Part shown: positions 36,901 through 46,598 of the stretch, piece after piece | Numbering within the stretch: position 1 is the first letter of the stretch | Layout of the letters: every line of letters starts with the position of its first letter | Assembly: GCF_031581025.1 (NCBI RefSeq) | Contig: NZ_JAVLCA010000011.1 | DNA: 64,000 nt | Direction: 5' to 3' (one strand) | From: Salibaculum sp031581025 | Lineage (GTDB): Bacteria > Pseudomonadota > Alphaproteobacteria > Rhodobacterales > Rhodobacteraceae | The notes under the pieces: generated by a model | The model's input: the letters and a program-made list of their open reading frames with translations, nothing else | Databases searched by the model: none | Told to the model about the DNA's origin: nothing | Position numbers and translations under genes: made by a program

Positions 36901-37775
36901 GCGGGGTCGCGCTGGGCCGCACCGAGATCCGCGTGCCCTCCAGCCCCGTGTCCACCCTGGGCGACCTGCCGCGTGTGACCCACAAGGCCCCTGGCCGGGC
37001 GGTGCGGCGCACGCTGGGCCGCGCCGGCCTCGGCACCGATCCGGGCACGCGGGGCGGCAACGGGGCGGGCGGGCGCCCCTATCCGCTGGACCTGCAGATC
37101 GACGCCCCCGCGCGCATCTTCGTGCGCGGCCGGGGCCTTGACGCGGAACTGGGCGGCGCGTTGCGCCTGACCGGAACCACCGCCGCCGTCCGCCCCATCG
37201 GGCGCTTCGAGCTGCTGCGCGGGCGGCTGGATATCCTCGGCCAACGGTTCGACCTGACCGAGGGCTATGCTGAGTTGCAGGGCGATTTCACCCCCTACCT
37301 GCGCCTTGTCGCCCGAACCGAAGCGCGCTCGGGCACCGACGTGTCGATCATCATCGAGGGCCCCGCGGATAACCCTGAAGTCCGTTTCGAGAGCAGCCCG
37401 GAACTGCCCCAGGACGAGGTCCTGGCGCAATTGCTCTTCGGGCGCGACCTGTCCGCGATCAGCCCGCTGCAGGCGGTGCAGCTGGCCTCGGCCGTGGCCA
37501 CCCTTTCGGGGCGTGGCGGCGGCGGCGCGCTGGAAGGGCTACGCGAAGGGCTGGACCTCGACGATTTCGACATCACCACCGACGAGGACGGCAACGCCGC
37601 AGTGCGCGCGGGCAAATATATCTCGGAAAACGTCTATACCGACATCACCGTCGGCGCCGATGGCACTTCGGGGGTCAATCTGAACCTCGACGTCACCGAC
37701 GACGTTACCGCGCGCGGCAGCTTCGGATCGGAGGGCGAGTCCAGCCTTGGTATCTTCTACGAGCGGGATTACTAG
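33990..37775 (+). CDS. tamB: TamB, inner-membrane anchored translocation subunit
   Basis: 1261 aa. An N-terminal signal/anchor (MRYLLLTFCLLLGTSALAQQ) is followed by a very long stretch of repeating beta-structure with Asp/Gly-rich strands, as expected for the hydrophobic groove of AsmA/TamB proteins, and the conserved C-terminal DUF490 region (residues about 900-1261; FELLRGRLDILGQRFDLTEG, NPEVRFESSPELPQDEVLAQ, and GVNLNLDVTDDVTARGSFGS). Thought to span the periplasm and carry phospholipids or assist assembly with TamA. One-base overlap with tamA indicates coupled translation. Confidence 0.94.
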   Translation: MRYLLLTFCLLLGTSALAQQAEDDRGFLTGLIEDAVSDLGREVRLMGFEGALSSRATVQAITIADETGVWLRLEEVGLQWTRSALLSGQIQIEELAAERIILSRVPEPAGGAAVPSAQATPFFLPDLPVSVEIGEVRAERIEIAEVFLGEPLAARLQGALSLVDGLADAELTLARVDDKIGRFVLDTRYDESAGQLALSLLAEEGKGGIAARMLGLPDRPALRLEITGDAPISAFDAELALSTDGAERVMGRFQLGHEGGAAETVPAETAPDETWFNLALTGDLRPLLQEDYHPFFGPSSSLLAFGLRDGDGALDLTSLSIEAEQLTLGGSARIGAGGWPEAFDLTGRMAAADGEPVRLPVSGPRTEIASADIDLRYETAAGERWRGRFTARDLDHPELSVDRLTLRGQGTIAEGAGADLGRFSADLDYAATGLTLTDPAQARALGSDIRGSLRFARQEGEPFEVEALTLRGAGLSAQANATVRGPDVRFRTRTAARITAEDFGRFSGLVGRPLQGDGQIALSGRLQPFDGIFDIDLSARTGDLGLGIAQVDPLLTGETRLSLRAARNESGTRLDDLDLRGEHLSADASAEITGDAASGTVAARITDMGRIDSALQGPGTFDADLRTDAAGVVTTEAVLIAPDTRLDADVTATPEGAGYAVTGLAVLEAGDLSRVAGLTGLRLGGAMTLEARGDYATETGAAQAGLTVTTQNLRAGPAGLDPLLRGAGELRAEFDQGPTGRIALSGLRARFPNISADGDVDIADDGLARADLDLRLADVGLLAPDFAGPATARIEAAQDARGWQVSGSGSGPAGTTGQADGRIGNDGQLALNLVGQAPLGLANAFIAPRQISGLARYDLSVNGPPRPASLSGAVTLSDGRLTAPNLGQAIEALSGRVRVNSGLAQLDLTGDLAAGGQIVAGGSIGLSTPNTADLRLELQRARLRDPALYETRATGTIRVTGPLRGGARLSGGVALGRTEIRVPSSPVSTLGDLPRVTHKAPGRAVRRTLGRAGLGTDPGTRGGNGAGGRPYPLDLQIDAPARIFVRGRGLDAELGGALRLTGTTAAVRPIGRFELLRGRLDILGQRFDLTEGYAELQGDFTPYLRLVARTEARSGTDVSIIIEGPADNPEVRFESSPELPQDEVLAQLLFGRDLSAISPLQAVQLASAVATLSGRGGGGALEGLREGLDLDDFDITTDEDGNAAVRAGKYISENVYTDITVGADGTSGVNLNLDVTDDVTARGSFGSEGESSLGIFYERDY

Positions 37776-37783
37776 CGCACGTG

Positions 37784-37809
37784 GCGAAAACGCGGGAACC
37801 ATTTTTCGC
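37784..37809 (+). terminator. Possible weak terminator after tamB
   Basis: GCGAAAA ... TTTTCGC (7-bp stem, 12-base loop) begins 9 bases past the tamB stop codon in the convergent tamB/oppF gap. The AT-rich stem and the lack of a clean T-tract make this weak. Confidence 0.35.
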
Positions 37810-37902
37810 TTCCCTGTCCTGCGCTTTCAAAAGTTCAGAGTGGGGCGCATCAATGAGACTGAATGCGCTACGCTCACCCTCCCCCGCCCACAGAGCCGAC
37901 GC

Positions 37903-38910
37903 TCATGTCTCGGCGAGCACCTTCTCGACCTCCTGGAAGGGGCAGGCGACACGCCGATCGGCTTCGGCTGCCTCCATCGCCGGGCGGGCATGCGCGCAGC
38001 TGGGCTGCGCCTTTGGGCAGCGGGTCCGGAAGACACAGCCCGAGGGCGGGGCCAGCGGGCTTGGCAGGTCGCCCTCCAGCACCGGGCGTTCGCGTGCGGC
38101 CTCCAGAACCGGGTCGGGGATCGGCACCGAAGATATCAGCGCCTGCGTGTAGGGGTGGCGCGGCGTCGCGGTGATGGCCCGGGCCGGGCCGACCTCCATG
38201 GGACAGCCCAGGTACATGACCATGATCCGGTCCGAGATGTGCTTCACCACGCTCAGGTCATGGGCGATGAAGATCATCGACAGGCCCATCTCGGCCTGCA
38301 GGTTCTTGAGCAGGTTCACCACCTGCGCCTGCACCGACACGTCCAGCGCCGAGACGGGTTCGTCGCAGACCAGCAGTTTCGGCTTGAGGATCAGGGCACG
38401 GGCGATGCCGATCCGCTGGCACTGGCCGCCGGAAAACTCGTGCGGGTAGCGGTTGATCAGGTTGGGCAGCAGCCCGACCTTTTCCATGATCTCGGCCACG
38501 CGCGCCTTGACCTGCCGGCGGGGGGTGGCGGGTTCGTGGGTCGTCAGGGGCTCGGCGATGATGTCGCCCACGGTCATGCGCGGGTTCAGCGCCGCCAACG
38601 GGTCCTGAAAGACCATCTGCACGTCGCGGCGGTGGCGGCGACGCTCCGGCGGTGTCATCTCGGCCAGGTCCTGCCCCTCGTAGACGATTTGCCCACCCGA
38701 GCTGGGGATTGTCCCGATTACCGCGCGGGCCAGGGTGGATTTGCCCGAGCCGCTTTCGCCCACAAGGCCCAGCGTCTCGCCCGGCATCAGGTCCAACGAC
38801 AGCTGGCTGACCGCGTGCAATTTCAGCGAGGGCGTCCAGGGCCAGGTCCCCTGCGGGCGCACGTCGAAGGTGACCGAGACATCGCGGATCGACAGGATCG
38901 GCTCAGACAT
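37903..38910 (-). CDS. oppF: Oligopeptide ABC transporter ATP-binding protein OppF
   Basis: 335 aa. Walker A GLVGESGSGKSTLARAVIG (about residues 58-76), ABC signature FSGGQCQRIGIARALILKPK, Walker B KLLVCDEPVSALDVSVQAQV, and the C-terminal Opp/Dpp extension with four Cys including the iron-sulfur type set (CVFRTRCPKAQPSCAHARP). Last gene of oppABCDF on the minus strand; 8-base overlap with oppD. Confidence 0.94.
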   Translation of the reverse strand: MSEPILSIRDVSVTFDVRPQGTWPWTPSLKLHAVSQLSLDLMPGETLGLVGESGSGKSTLARAVIGTIPSSGGQIVYEGQDLAEMTPPERRRHRRDVQMVFQDPLAALNPRMTVGDIIAEPLTTHEPATPRRQVKARVAEIMEKVGLLPNLINRYPHEFSGGQCQRIGIARALILKPKLLVCDEPVSALDVSVQAQVVNLLKNLQAEMGLSMIFIAHDLSVVKHISDRIMVMYLGCPMEVGPARAITATPRHPYTQALISSVPIPDPVLEAARERPVLEGDLPSPLAPPSGCVFRTRCPKAQPSCAHARPAMEAAEADRRVACPFQEVEKVLAET

Positions 38911-39889
38911 CGCGCATCTCCTGTTTCATCTCTGCGGGGCTGGCATGGCAGGCCCGGCGGCGGCTGTCGCCCAGCGCCTCGAGCCCAGGCTTCACCGTCG
39001 GGCAATGTTCGCGCACGATCTCGCAGCGCGGCGAGAAGGGACATCCCGCGGGCAGGTTGGACATGTCCGGCGGTTCGCCCGAGATGGTCTGAAGCACCTC
39101 CATCTCGCGGTCCAGCCGCGGCACCGCGCCCAGCAGCCCCGCCGTATAGGGGTGCGACGGGTCGGCGAAGATCGGCGCCGTCGGCCCCTCCTCCATGATC
39201 TGCCCGCCATAGAGCACCAGCGTCCGGTCGCAGAAATCCGCGACGATGCCGAGGTCATGGGTGATGAGGATCACGGCGGTGTTGAACTCTTCACGGATTT
39301 CGCCCAGCAGCTTCATGATCTGCGCCTGAACGGTGACGTCCAGTGCCGTGGTGGGCTCATCCGCGATCAGCAGGCGCGGGCGGCACAGCAGTGCCATGGC
39401 GATCATGATCCGCTGGCGCATCCCGCCGGAAAACTCGTGCGGATACATGGAGATCCGCGACTTGGCATCGGGGATGCGCACCGCGTCCAGCATCTGCACC
39501 GCCTGTGCGATGGCGTCCCGCTTGGACAGGCCCTTGTGCAGTTGCAGCACCTCGGCCATCTGGTCGCTGACCCGGATGTAGGGGTTGAGCGAGGTCATCG
39601 GGTCCTGGAAGATCATGCCGATCTGGTTCGAGCGCACCTTGTTGAGTTGCCGCCGGGACAGCGACAGCAGATCATTGCCCTCGAAGGCGACCCGGCCCGT
39701 GGCGCCGCCGTTCCTCGCCAGCAGGCCCATGATGGCAAAAGCCGTCTGGGACTTGCCCGAACCGCTTTCGCCGACGATGGCGAGGGTCTCCTTGCGGGCC
39801 ACGGTGAAATCGAGGCCGTTAACGGCATTCACCGGGCCGTCATTGGTCTGGAAGGTGACGGTCAGGTCGGAAACATCGAGAAGCGCCAT
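38903..39889 (-). CDS. oppD: Oligopeptide ABC transporter ATP-binding protein OppD
   Basis: 328 aa. Walker A IVGESGSGKSQTAFAIMGLL (about residues 38-57), signature EFSGGMRQRIMIAMALLCRP, Walker B RLLIADEPTTALDVTVQAQI and the C-terminal cysteine-rich tail (CPFSPRCEIVREHCPTVKPG). Drives peptide uptake with OppBC. Starts 4 bases after the oppC stop. Confidence 0.95.
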   Translation of the reverse strand: MALLDVSDLTVTFQTNDGPVNAVNGLDFTVARKETLAIVGESGSGKSQTAFAIMGLLARNGGATGRVAFEGNDLLSLSRRQLNKVRSNQIGMIFQDPMTSLNPYIRVSDQMAEVLQLHKGLSKRDAIAQAVQMLDAVRIPDAKSRISMYPHEFSGGMRQRIMIAMALLCRPRLLIADEPTTALDVTVQAQIMKLLGEIREEFNTAVILITHDLGIVADFCDRTLVLYGGQIMEEGPTAPIFADPSHPYTAGLLGAVPRLDREMEVLQTISGEPPDMSNLPAGCPFSPRCEIVREHCPTVKPGLEALGDSRRRACHASPAEMKQEMRDV

Positions 39890-39893
39890 GTGT

Positions 39894-40820
39894 TCAGCGG
39901 TCCTTGGGGTCGAGCGCGTCGCGCAGGCCGTCGCCCACGAAGAAGAACGCGAATAGCGTGATGAGAAAGAAGAACAGCGGATAGAAGAGCATCCAGAGCG
40001 TGCCGTTGTTCATCTGCTTGGTGCCAAGGCTCATGAGCGCCCCGAGCGAGGTGTTGGGTTCCTGCACCCCGAGCCCGAGGTAGGAGATGAAGCTTTCGAA
40101 GATGATCATCTGCGGCACCAGTAGCGTGGCATAAACGATAACGATGCCCAGCAGGTTGGGCACCACGTGGCGCAGGATGATCGTCAGCGGTTTCACCCCG
40201 GTGGCCACGGCCGCCTCGACGAATTCCTTGTTCTTGATGGTCAGGGTCTGGCCACGCGCAATCCGCGCCATGTCCAGCCATGAGATCAGCCCGATCCCGA
40301 TGAAGAGCATCAGGATCGAGCGACCGAAGATCACCAGCATCAGGATGAGCACGAACATGAAGGGAATGGACATCAGCACGTCCACGGTGCGCATCATGAT
40401 GCTGTCCACCCGGCCGCCGATGTACCCGGCGGTGGCGCCGTAGAGCGTGCCCACGACGACCGCCACCAGGGCGCCGACAATGCCGACCAGCAGCGAGATG
40501 CCTGTGCCCTGCACCGTGCGGGCGTACAGGTCGCGGCCATCGACATCGACGCCGAAATAGTGCCCCGTCGCGATCGAGGGGCTGCCTTGATAGGCATTTG
40601 CGCCCATCAGCGAGAAATCCACGAAATCGCGTTCATACTGGGCGATCAGCCCGCCGAAGGCGGCGAAGAGGCAGATCAGGACCAGCACCACCAGACCGGC
40701 CAGGGCCGCCTTGTTGCGCAGGAACCGCGCCCGGGCGTCCGCCCAGAGCGACCGGCCCTGCACCTCGGCCAGGTGGCCGACCTCTTCCAGCATCTTCGCG
40801 TCGGGTTGTGCAAGTTTCAT
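39894..40820 (-). CDS. oppC: Oligopeptide ABC transporter permease OppC
   Basis: 308 aa permease with about six membrane helices and the EAA-type cytoplasmic loop (EFVEAAVATGVKPLTIILRH). An N-terminal cytoplasmic tail (MKLAQPDAKMLEEVGHLAEV) precedes the first helix AALAGLVVLVLICLFAAFGG. The ATG at 40818-40820 lies 13 bases past the oppB stop with GGGGGCAGGG upstream; an earlier in-frame ATG at 40874 would lie inside oppB and is rejected. Confidence 0.93.
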   Translation of the reverse strand: MKLAQPDAKMLEEVGHLAEVQGRSLWADARARFLRNKAALAGLVVLVLICLFAAFGGLIAQYERDFVDFSLMGANAYQGSPSIATGHYFGVDVDGRDLYARTVQGTGISLLVGIVGALVAVVVGTLYGATAGYIGGRVDSIMMRTVDVLMSIPFMFVLILMLVIFGRSILMLFIGIGLISWLDMARIARGQTLTIKNKEFVEAAVATGVKPLTIILRHVVPNLLGIVIVYATLLVPQMIIFESFISYLGLGVQEPNTSLGALMSLGTKQMNNGTLWMLFYPLFFFLITLFAFFFVGDGLRDALDPKDR

Positions 40821-40833
40821 GGCCCTGCCCCCT

Positions 40834-41757
40834 TCAGTAGCGGATCTTCGGGTCGATCCAGGCGTAGAGGACATCGACGATCAGGTTGAAAGAGATGGTC
40901 AGGACCCCCACCAGAAGCGTGATCCCCATGATCACGGCATAGTCGCGGTTGAAGGCCGAGTTGACGAAGAATTGTCCGATGCCCCCGGTCGAGAAGATGA
41001 TGTCGATCACCACCGAGCCGGTGATCATCCCCACCATGGCCGGCCCGAGGTAGGACAACACCGGCAGCAGCGCCGGTTTGAGGGCATGGCGGAAGATCAC
41101 GCGCCGCATGGGCAGGCCCTTGGCCTGGGCGGTGCGGATGAAATTGGAATTGAGCACCTCCAGCATGGACGACCGTGTGATCCGCGCGATCGAGGCCATG
41201 TAGGAGGTCGACAGCGCGATCACCGGCATGATGACATATTCCCACTGCCCACCGTTCCAGCCGCCGCCCGGCAGCCAGCCCAGCCAGAGCGTGAAGATCA
41301 GCACGAGGATCGGCGCCATGACGAAATTGGGCAGGGCCTGCGCGCCGATGGTGATGCCCACGGCCAGGTAGTCGAGCACCGAGTTCTGCCTTACGGCCGC
41401 GGCGACACCCAGCGAGACGCCCACCACCATGGCGACCACCGCCGACCACATCCCGTAGGTCAGCGTCACCGGGAATCCCTGGGCGATCACGTCGTTCACG
41501 CTCCGGTCAGTGTATTGGAAGGAGGGGCCGAAATCGAACTGGGTCACCACGCCCCAGACATAGGTCACCATCTGCCGCCACATCGGCTGATCCAGGCCGT
41601 ACTTGGCCTCGAGGTTGGCCATGACCTGCTCCGGCACGGGGCGTTCAGAGTTGAACGGGCCGCCGGGGGCCGCGTACATCAGCACAAAGCTGATCACGAC
41701 AAGGATGAGAGTCGTGGGAATGGCGACCGCGAGGCGCCGGACGATGAATGAGAACAT
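40834..41757 (-). CDS. oppB: Oligopeptide ABC transporter permease OppB
   Basis: 307 aa inner-membrane permease. First helix after MFSFIVRRLAVAIPTTLILV, about six membrane segments and an EAA-like loop (FIRTAQAKGLPMRRVIFRHA). Signature block YGLDQPMWRQMVTYVWGVVT near residue 54 is common to OppB/DppB. 77 bases downstream of oppA. Confidence 0.94.
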   Translation of the reverse strand: MFSFIVRRLAVAIPTTLILVVISFVLMYAAPGGPFNSERPVPEQVMANLEAKYGLDQPMWRQMVTYVWGVVTQFDFGPSFQYTDRSVNDVIAQGFPVTLTYGMWSAVVAMVVGVSLGVAAAVRQNSVLDYLAVGITIGAQALPNFVMAPILVLIFTLWLGWLPGGGWNGGQWEYVIMPVIALSTSYMASIARITRSSMLEVLNSNFIRTAQAKGLPMRRVIFRHALKPALLPVLSYLGPAMVGMITGSVVIDIIFSTGGIGQFFVNSAFNRDYAVIMGITLLVGVLTISFNLIVDVLYAWIDPKIRY

Positions 41758-41834
41758 GGCGGGTGTCCCGAAAGATGGCGGCCCGCGCCCCCGGATAAGA
41801 AGGGCGCGGGCCTGTGCAGGGTCCGACGGCTGGC

Positions 41835-43478
41835 CTAGTCGTCAGCGACGAAATAGAGGTCCTTGGAATACCAGTTCTGCTGAACGTTCTCCACAGGCCA
41901 GGACGGGATCAGGTTGTCTTCCATCATGTAAACGCCGGCATAGTGGTAGATCGGGATCACCGGCATGTCCTCGGCGATGATCTGTTCCACCTGCGTGTAG
42001 TTGGCGTTGGGGTCCTCGGCCGTCTTGGCATCGGCCAGCAGCTGATCGACCTCGGCATCAGAATACTTGGCGTCGTTATAGCCCGAGCTGGTCTGCAGCA
42101 GGTCAAGGAAGGTCGACGCCTCGTTGTAGTCGCCACACCAGGCACCGCGGGCCAGTTCGAAGTCACCGGTGTTGCGCGCCTCAAGGAAGGTCTGCCATTC
42201 CATGTTGGCCAGGGTGGCGTCCACACCGAGGGTCTGGTCCCACATCTGGCTCATGGCGACGGCCACGGAACGGTGCGCATCCGAGGTGTTGTAGACCATC
42301 TCGAAGGACAGGGGGTTGTCCTCGCCATAGCCGGCCTCGGCCATCAGGTCCCGCGCCATTGCGTTGCGCTCTTGCTGGGTCATCGCGGCCATTTCCACGT
42401 CCGGCACCTCGAAGTTCGCGGTGGCGGCGGGGGTAAAGGTATAGGCCGGGCTCTGGCCGCCGGCGAGGACGTTCTCGACGATCACGTTGCGATCCACGGC
42501 AAGGGCCAGGGCCTTGCGGACGCGCTGGTCCTTGAAGGCCTCGGGGCCGTCGTCGCGCAGGTTGAAGGTGTAGTAGTAGTTGCACAGCCGCGGGAAGCTG
42601 ATCGCCTCTTCGGGGTGCTCTTCCTTCAGGCGCGGGTACTGTCCGGCAGGCACCTCGGTCCGGTCAAGCTCGCCCGCGAGGAAGCGGGTCAGAGCCTGGT
42701 TCTCGTCGTTGATGACCAGGGCGGTGACCTCTTCGATGATGGTGTTCTCGGCGTCCCAATACATGTCGTTCTTGACACGAACGGACCGTTCCTGCGGCAC
42801 ATGCTCTTCCAGCACATAGGCACCGTTGGACACGATGTTCTCGGGCAGGGTCCACTGGTCGCCATGTTCCTCGATCACCGACTGCGGCACCGGGAAGGTG
42901 GTCGCATGGGTCAGCATCTGCGGGAAGTAGGGCAGCGGTTCCTTAAGCCGCACCTCGAGCGTATGATCGTCGATCGCGGTCACGCCCAGGTCTTCGAGCG
43001 GCGCGTCCCCGGCGATGACCTCGTCGACGTTTTCCAGGGACAGCAGGCTCATGTACCAGGCATAGGGCGACGCCAGTTCTGGGCTGGCCGCGCGGCGCCA
43101 GGCATAGACGAAGTCACCGGCGGTGACGGGATCGCCGTTGGACCACATCGCGTCCTGGCGCAGGGTGAAGGTATAGGTCTGCCCATCTTCGGACACCTCG
43201 TGCGACAGGGCCACGCCGGGTTCGAGCGTCTCGCCGGACTTGCTGTCGTTGTAGAGACCTTCGAAGAGGTCGCGCACGACCTCGGAGCCTGTCACGTCCT
43301 CGACGATGCCCGGATCGAGCGAGGAATGTTCGTCCAGCACGCGGTAGGTGAATTCCTGGGTTTCGGCCAGGGCTTCGCCGTTGGGGCCGGTCATGGCGTG
43401 GCTCTCGGCGAAGGCCACGCCGGACGTGGCCAGCATCGCGGCCGCCGTGGTGGCCAGAAGCTTGCTTTGGAATGTCAT
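41835..43478 (-). CDS. oppA: Oligopeptide-binding protein OppA
   Basis: 547 aa periplasmic SBP family 5 protein. Signal peptide MTFQSKLLATTAAAMLATSG, cleaved after VAFA (residue 24). Family motifs: LDPGIVEDVTGSEVVRDLFE, GLYNDSKSGETLEPGVALSH and the PYAWYMSLLSLENVDEVI region. Binds peptides and delivers them to OppBC. ATG 43476-43478 is preceded by GGGAGAGATTTT. It is first in the operon; the 331 bases upstream should contain its promoter. Confidence 0.95.
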   Translation of the reverse strand: MTFQSKLLATTAAAMLATSGVAFAESHAMTGPNGEALAETQEFTYRVLDEHSSLDPGIVEDVTGSEVVRDLFEGLYNDSKSGETLEPGVALSHEVSEDGQTYTFTLRQDAMWSNGDPVTAGDFVYAWRRAASPELASPYAWYMSLLSLENVDEVIAGDAPLEDLGVTAIDDHTLEVRLKEPLPYFPQMLTHATTFPVPQSVIEEHGDQWTLPENIVSNGAYVLEEHVPQERSVRVKNDMYWDAENTIIEEVTALVINDENQALTRFLAGELDRTEVPAGQYPRLKEEHPEEAISFPRLCNYYYTFNLRDDGPEAFKDQRVRKALALAVDRNVIVENVLAGGQSPAYTFTPAATANFEVPDVEMAAMTQQERNAMARDLMAEAGYGEDNPLSFEMVYNTSDAHRSVAVAMSQMWDQTLGVDATLANMEWQTFLEARNTGDFELARGAWCGDYNEASTFLDLLQTSSGYNDAKYSDAEVDQLLADAKTAEDPNANYTQVEQIIAEDMPVIPIYHYAGVYMMEDNLIPSWPVENVQQNWYSKDLYFVADD

Positions 43479-43809
43479 AAAATCTCTCCCGTTGTGCGGC
43501 GCGGCGGAGTTTGCCCGGCGCGCGCCGTTTTCGTGGACCCCCGTGTTGGTCCGGGGAATTTGCCGAGTCTTCTGGGAGTCGGGCGTGAACGCAAGGGTTG
43601 AGCGCCACAAAATTCAGCCGTCAGCGGCATGACCGCGCGTAAGACAAGGCCCCGGCCCCGACGTGTCGGCGGACAATCGCCACCTGCCCTTCCGACCGCC
43701 AGCCGCAGCAGCAGGTTGCCCACTTGGCAAGCAAACCGGGCAGAGCGGATGACGTCACCCAGTACCCGGCCGCTATGGCAACGGGCCGGGTCTGTCTTGC
43801 GAGGGCGGC
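43479..43809. other. 331-base intergenic region oppA-aglK
   Basis: Both flanking genes are on the minus strand. The half near aglK contains a stem ACCCGGCC/GGCCGGGT (43764-43791). The half near oppA should hold the opp promoter; I see no strong -35/-10 pair or operator. No ORF here has coding character. Confidence 0.5.
43764..43791 (-). terminator. Possible terminator hairpin after aglK
   Basis: Perfect 8-bp stem ACCCGGCC/GGCCGGGT with a 12-base loop, 18 bases beyond the aglK stop. There is no T-run on the minus strand, so a Rho-independent role is doubtful. Confidence 0.4.
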
Positions 43810-44898
<1,089 letters not shown>

Positions 44899-44920
44899 CT
44901 GGTCCCTCCCTTTGATCTTC

Positions 44921-46582
44921 CTACCCGGTTCCGCGGACAGCGAAACAGGGCTGCCACGGTCCGAGATGCAATTTGTTGTCCGCCGACACATGGGCCCCGC
45001 CAAGTTCCGCGCCGACCGGCGCCCAGCTCCCCGCAGGCAGGGACAGTTCCGAGGGCGTGTCGGACAGGTTGAAGGCGCAGAAGATTTCCTCGTCGCCCTG
45101 TCGGCGCGTGAAATGGACCACGTCCCCCTCGGCGTGGACCCCATCGTGGTCGCCCTTTTCCAACGCCGGGTGGGCATGGCGGAAGGCGATGGCCCGACGG
45201 TAGTGATGGATCAGGGCGCCAGGGTCTTCCTCCTGGACGGCGACGGCGCGATGCACATGGTCATGGCTGACCGGCAGCCAGGTCTTGGGGGCGGTGGAAA
45301 AGCCACCGTGCAGATTCGAGTCCTCCCAGACCATCGGTGTGCGGCAACCGTCGCGGCCCTTGAACTCGGGCCAGAACTCGACGCCGTAAGGGTCCTGCAG
45401 GTCCTCGAAGGCGACATCGGCCTCGGGCAGGCCCAGCTCTTCGCCCTGGTAGATGCAGACCGACCCGCGCAGGCACATGATAAGCGAGGCAAAGGCCCGC
45501 TGCGCCGCCGGTGTCAGGCCCCAGCGGGTGGCGTGGCGCATCACGTCGTGATTGGAAAAGGCCCAGCAGGCCCAACCGTCGGCGGCGACCTCGTCAACCC
45601 GGGCCATGACGCTGGCGATGCGGTCGGGCGTCGGCTGGTCCTTGGCCAGGAATTCGAAGGCATAGCACATCTGCATCAGATCGTCGCCGGCGGTGTATTC
45701 GCCCATGATCTCGAGCCCGCGCTGGGCATCGCCCACCTCGCCCACGGCGGCGGCGTTGAAGGGGGCCATGACCCGGCGCAGCTTGCGCAGGAACTCAAGG
45801 TTCTCGGGCTGGTTCTTGGAATAAAGGTGTTCCTGGTGATTGTAGGGGTTCACGCTGGGCGCGATGTTGGCGTTGCGCTGTTCCGCCGGCAGGGGCGGGT
45901 TGTCGCGCAGCTGGGCGTCGTGGACATAGAAGTTTATCGTGTCCAGCCGGAAGCCGTCGACCCCACGGTGCAGCCAGAACCGCGCCACGTCCAGCAGGGC
46001 CTCTTGTACCTGCGGTTCATGGAAATTCAGATCGGGCTGCGAGGCCAGGAAGTTGTGCAGGTAATACTGTTCGCGCCGCGGGTTCCACTGCCAGGCCGAG
46101 CCGCCGAAGATCGACAGCCAGTTGTTGGGCGGCGTGCCATCGTCCTTGGGATCGGCCCAGACATACCAGTCGGCCCTGTCGTTGTCGCGGCTGGCACGGC
46201 TCTCGGAGAACCAGGGGTGCCGGTCGCTGGTATGGCTGAGGACGAGGTCGATCATGACCTTCAGCCCAAGCCCGTGCGCGGTCTCGACCACCGCGTCGAA
46301 GTCCGCCAGGGTGCCGAACATCGGATCGACGTCGCAATAGTCGCTGACGTCATAGCCGAAGTCCTTCATCGGCGAAGAGAAGAAGGGCGACATCCAGATC
46401 GCATCGACCCCCAGCGAGGCGACGTAGGGCAACCGCTGCACGATCCCGGCCAGGTCGCCGATGCCATCGCCATTGCTGTCCTGGAAGCTGCGCGGATAGA
46501 TCTGATAGATCACCGCACCACGCCACCAATCCTGTTCCTTTTCCAGCACGCTGCCTGGCACCAGCGCCTCCAGTTTCGTCAT
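44921..46582 (-). CDS. aglA: Cytoplasmic alpha-glucosidase (GH13, AglA)
   Basis: 553 aa GH13 enzyme without a signal peptide. Conserved regions: MIDLVLSHTSDRHPWF (region I), DGFRLDTINF holding the nucleophile Asp, NAAAVGEVGDAQRG holding the acid/base Glu, and FSNHDVMRHATRWG with the transition-state Asp. The opening WWRGAVIYQIYPRSFQDSNG is typical of oligo-1,6-glucosidase/alpha-glucosidase subfamilies. Hydrolyses imported maltose, trehalose or sucrose-type disaccharides. Set between aglG and aglK as in Sinorhizobium. Confidence 0.94.
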   Translation of the reverse strand: MTKLEALVPGSVLEKEQDWWRGAVIYQIYPRSFQDSNGDGIGDLAGIVQRLPYVASLGVDAIWMSPFFSSPMKDFGYDVSDYCDVDPMFGTLADFDAVVETAHGLGLKVMIDLVLSHTSDRHPWFSESRASRDNDRADWYVWADPKDDGTPPNNWLSIFGGSAWQWNPRREQYYLHNFLASQPDLNFHEPQVQEALLDVARFWLHRGVDGFRLDTINFYVHDAQLRDNPPLPAEQRNANIAPSVNPYNHQEHLYSKNQPENLEFLRKLRRVMAPFNAAAVGEVGDAQRGLEIMGEYTAGDDLMQMCYAFEFLAKDQPTPDRIASVMARVDEVAADGWACWAFSNHDVMRHATRWGLTPAAQRAFASLIMCLRGSVCIYQGEELGLPEADVAFEDLQDPYGVEFWPEFKGRDGCRTPMVWEDSNLHGGFSTAPKTWLPVSHDHVHRAVAVQEEDPGALIHHYRRAIAFRHAHPALEKGDHDGVHAEGDVVHFTRRQGDEEIFCAFNLSDTPSELSLPAGSWAPVGAELGGAHVSADNKLHLGPWQPCFAVRGTG

Positions 46583-46598
46583 GATAGTCTTGTCTTTC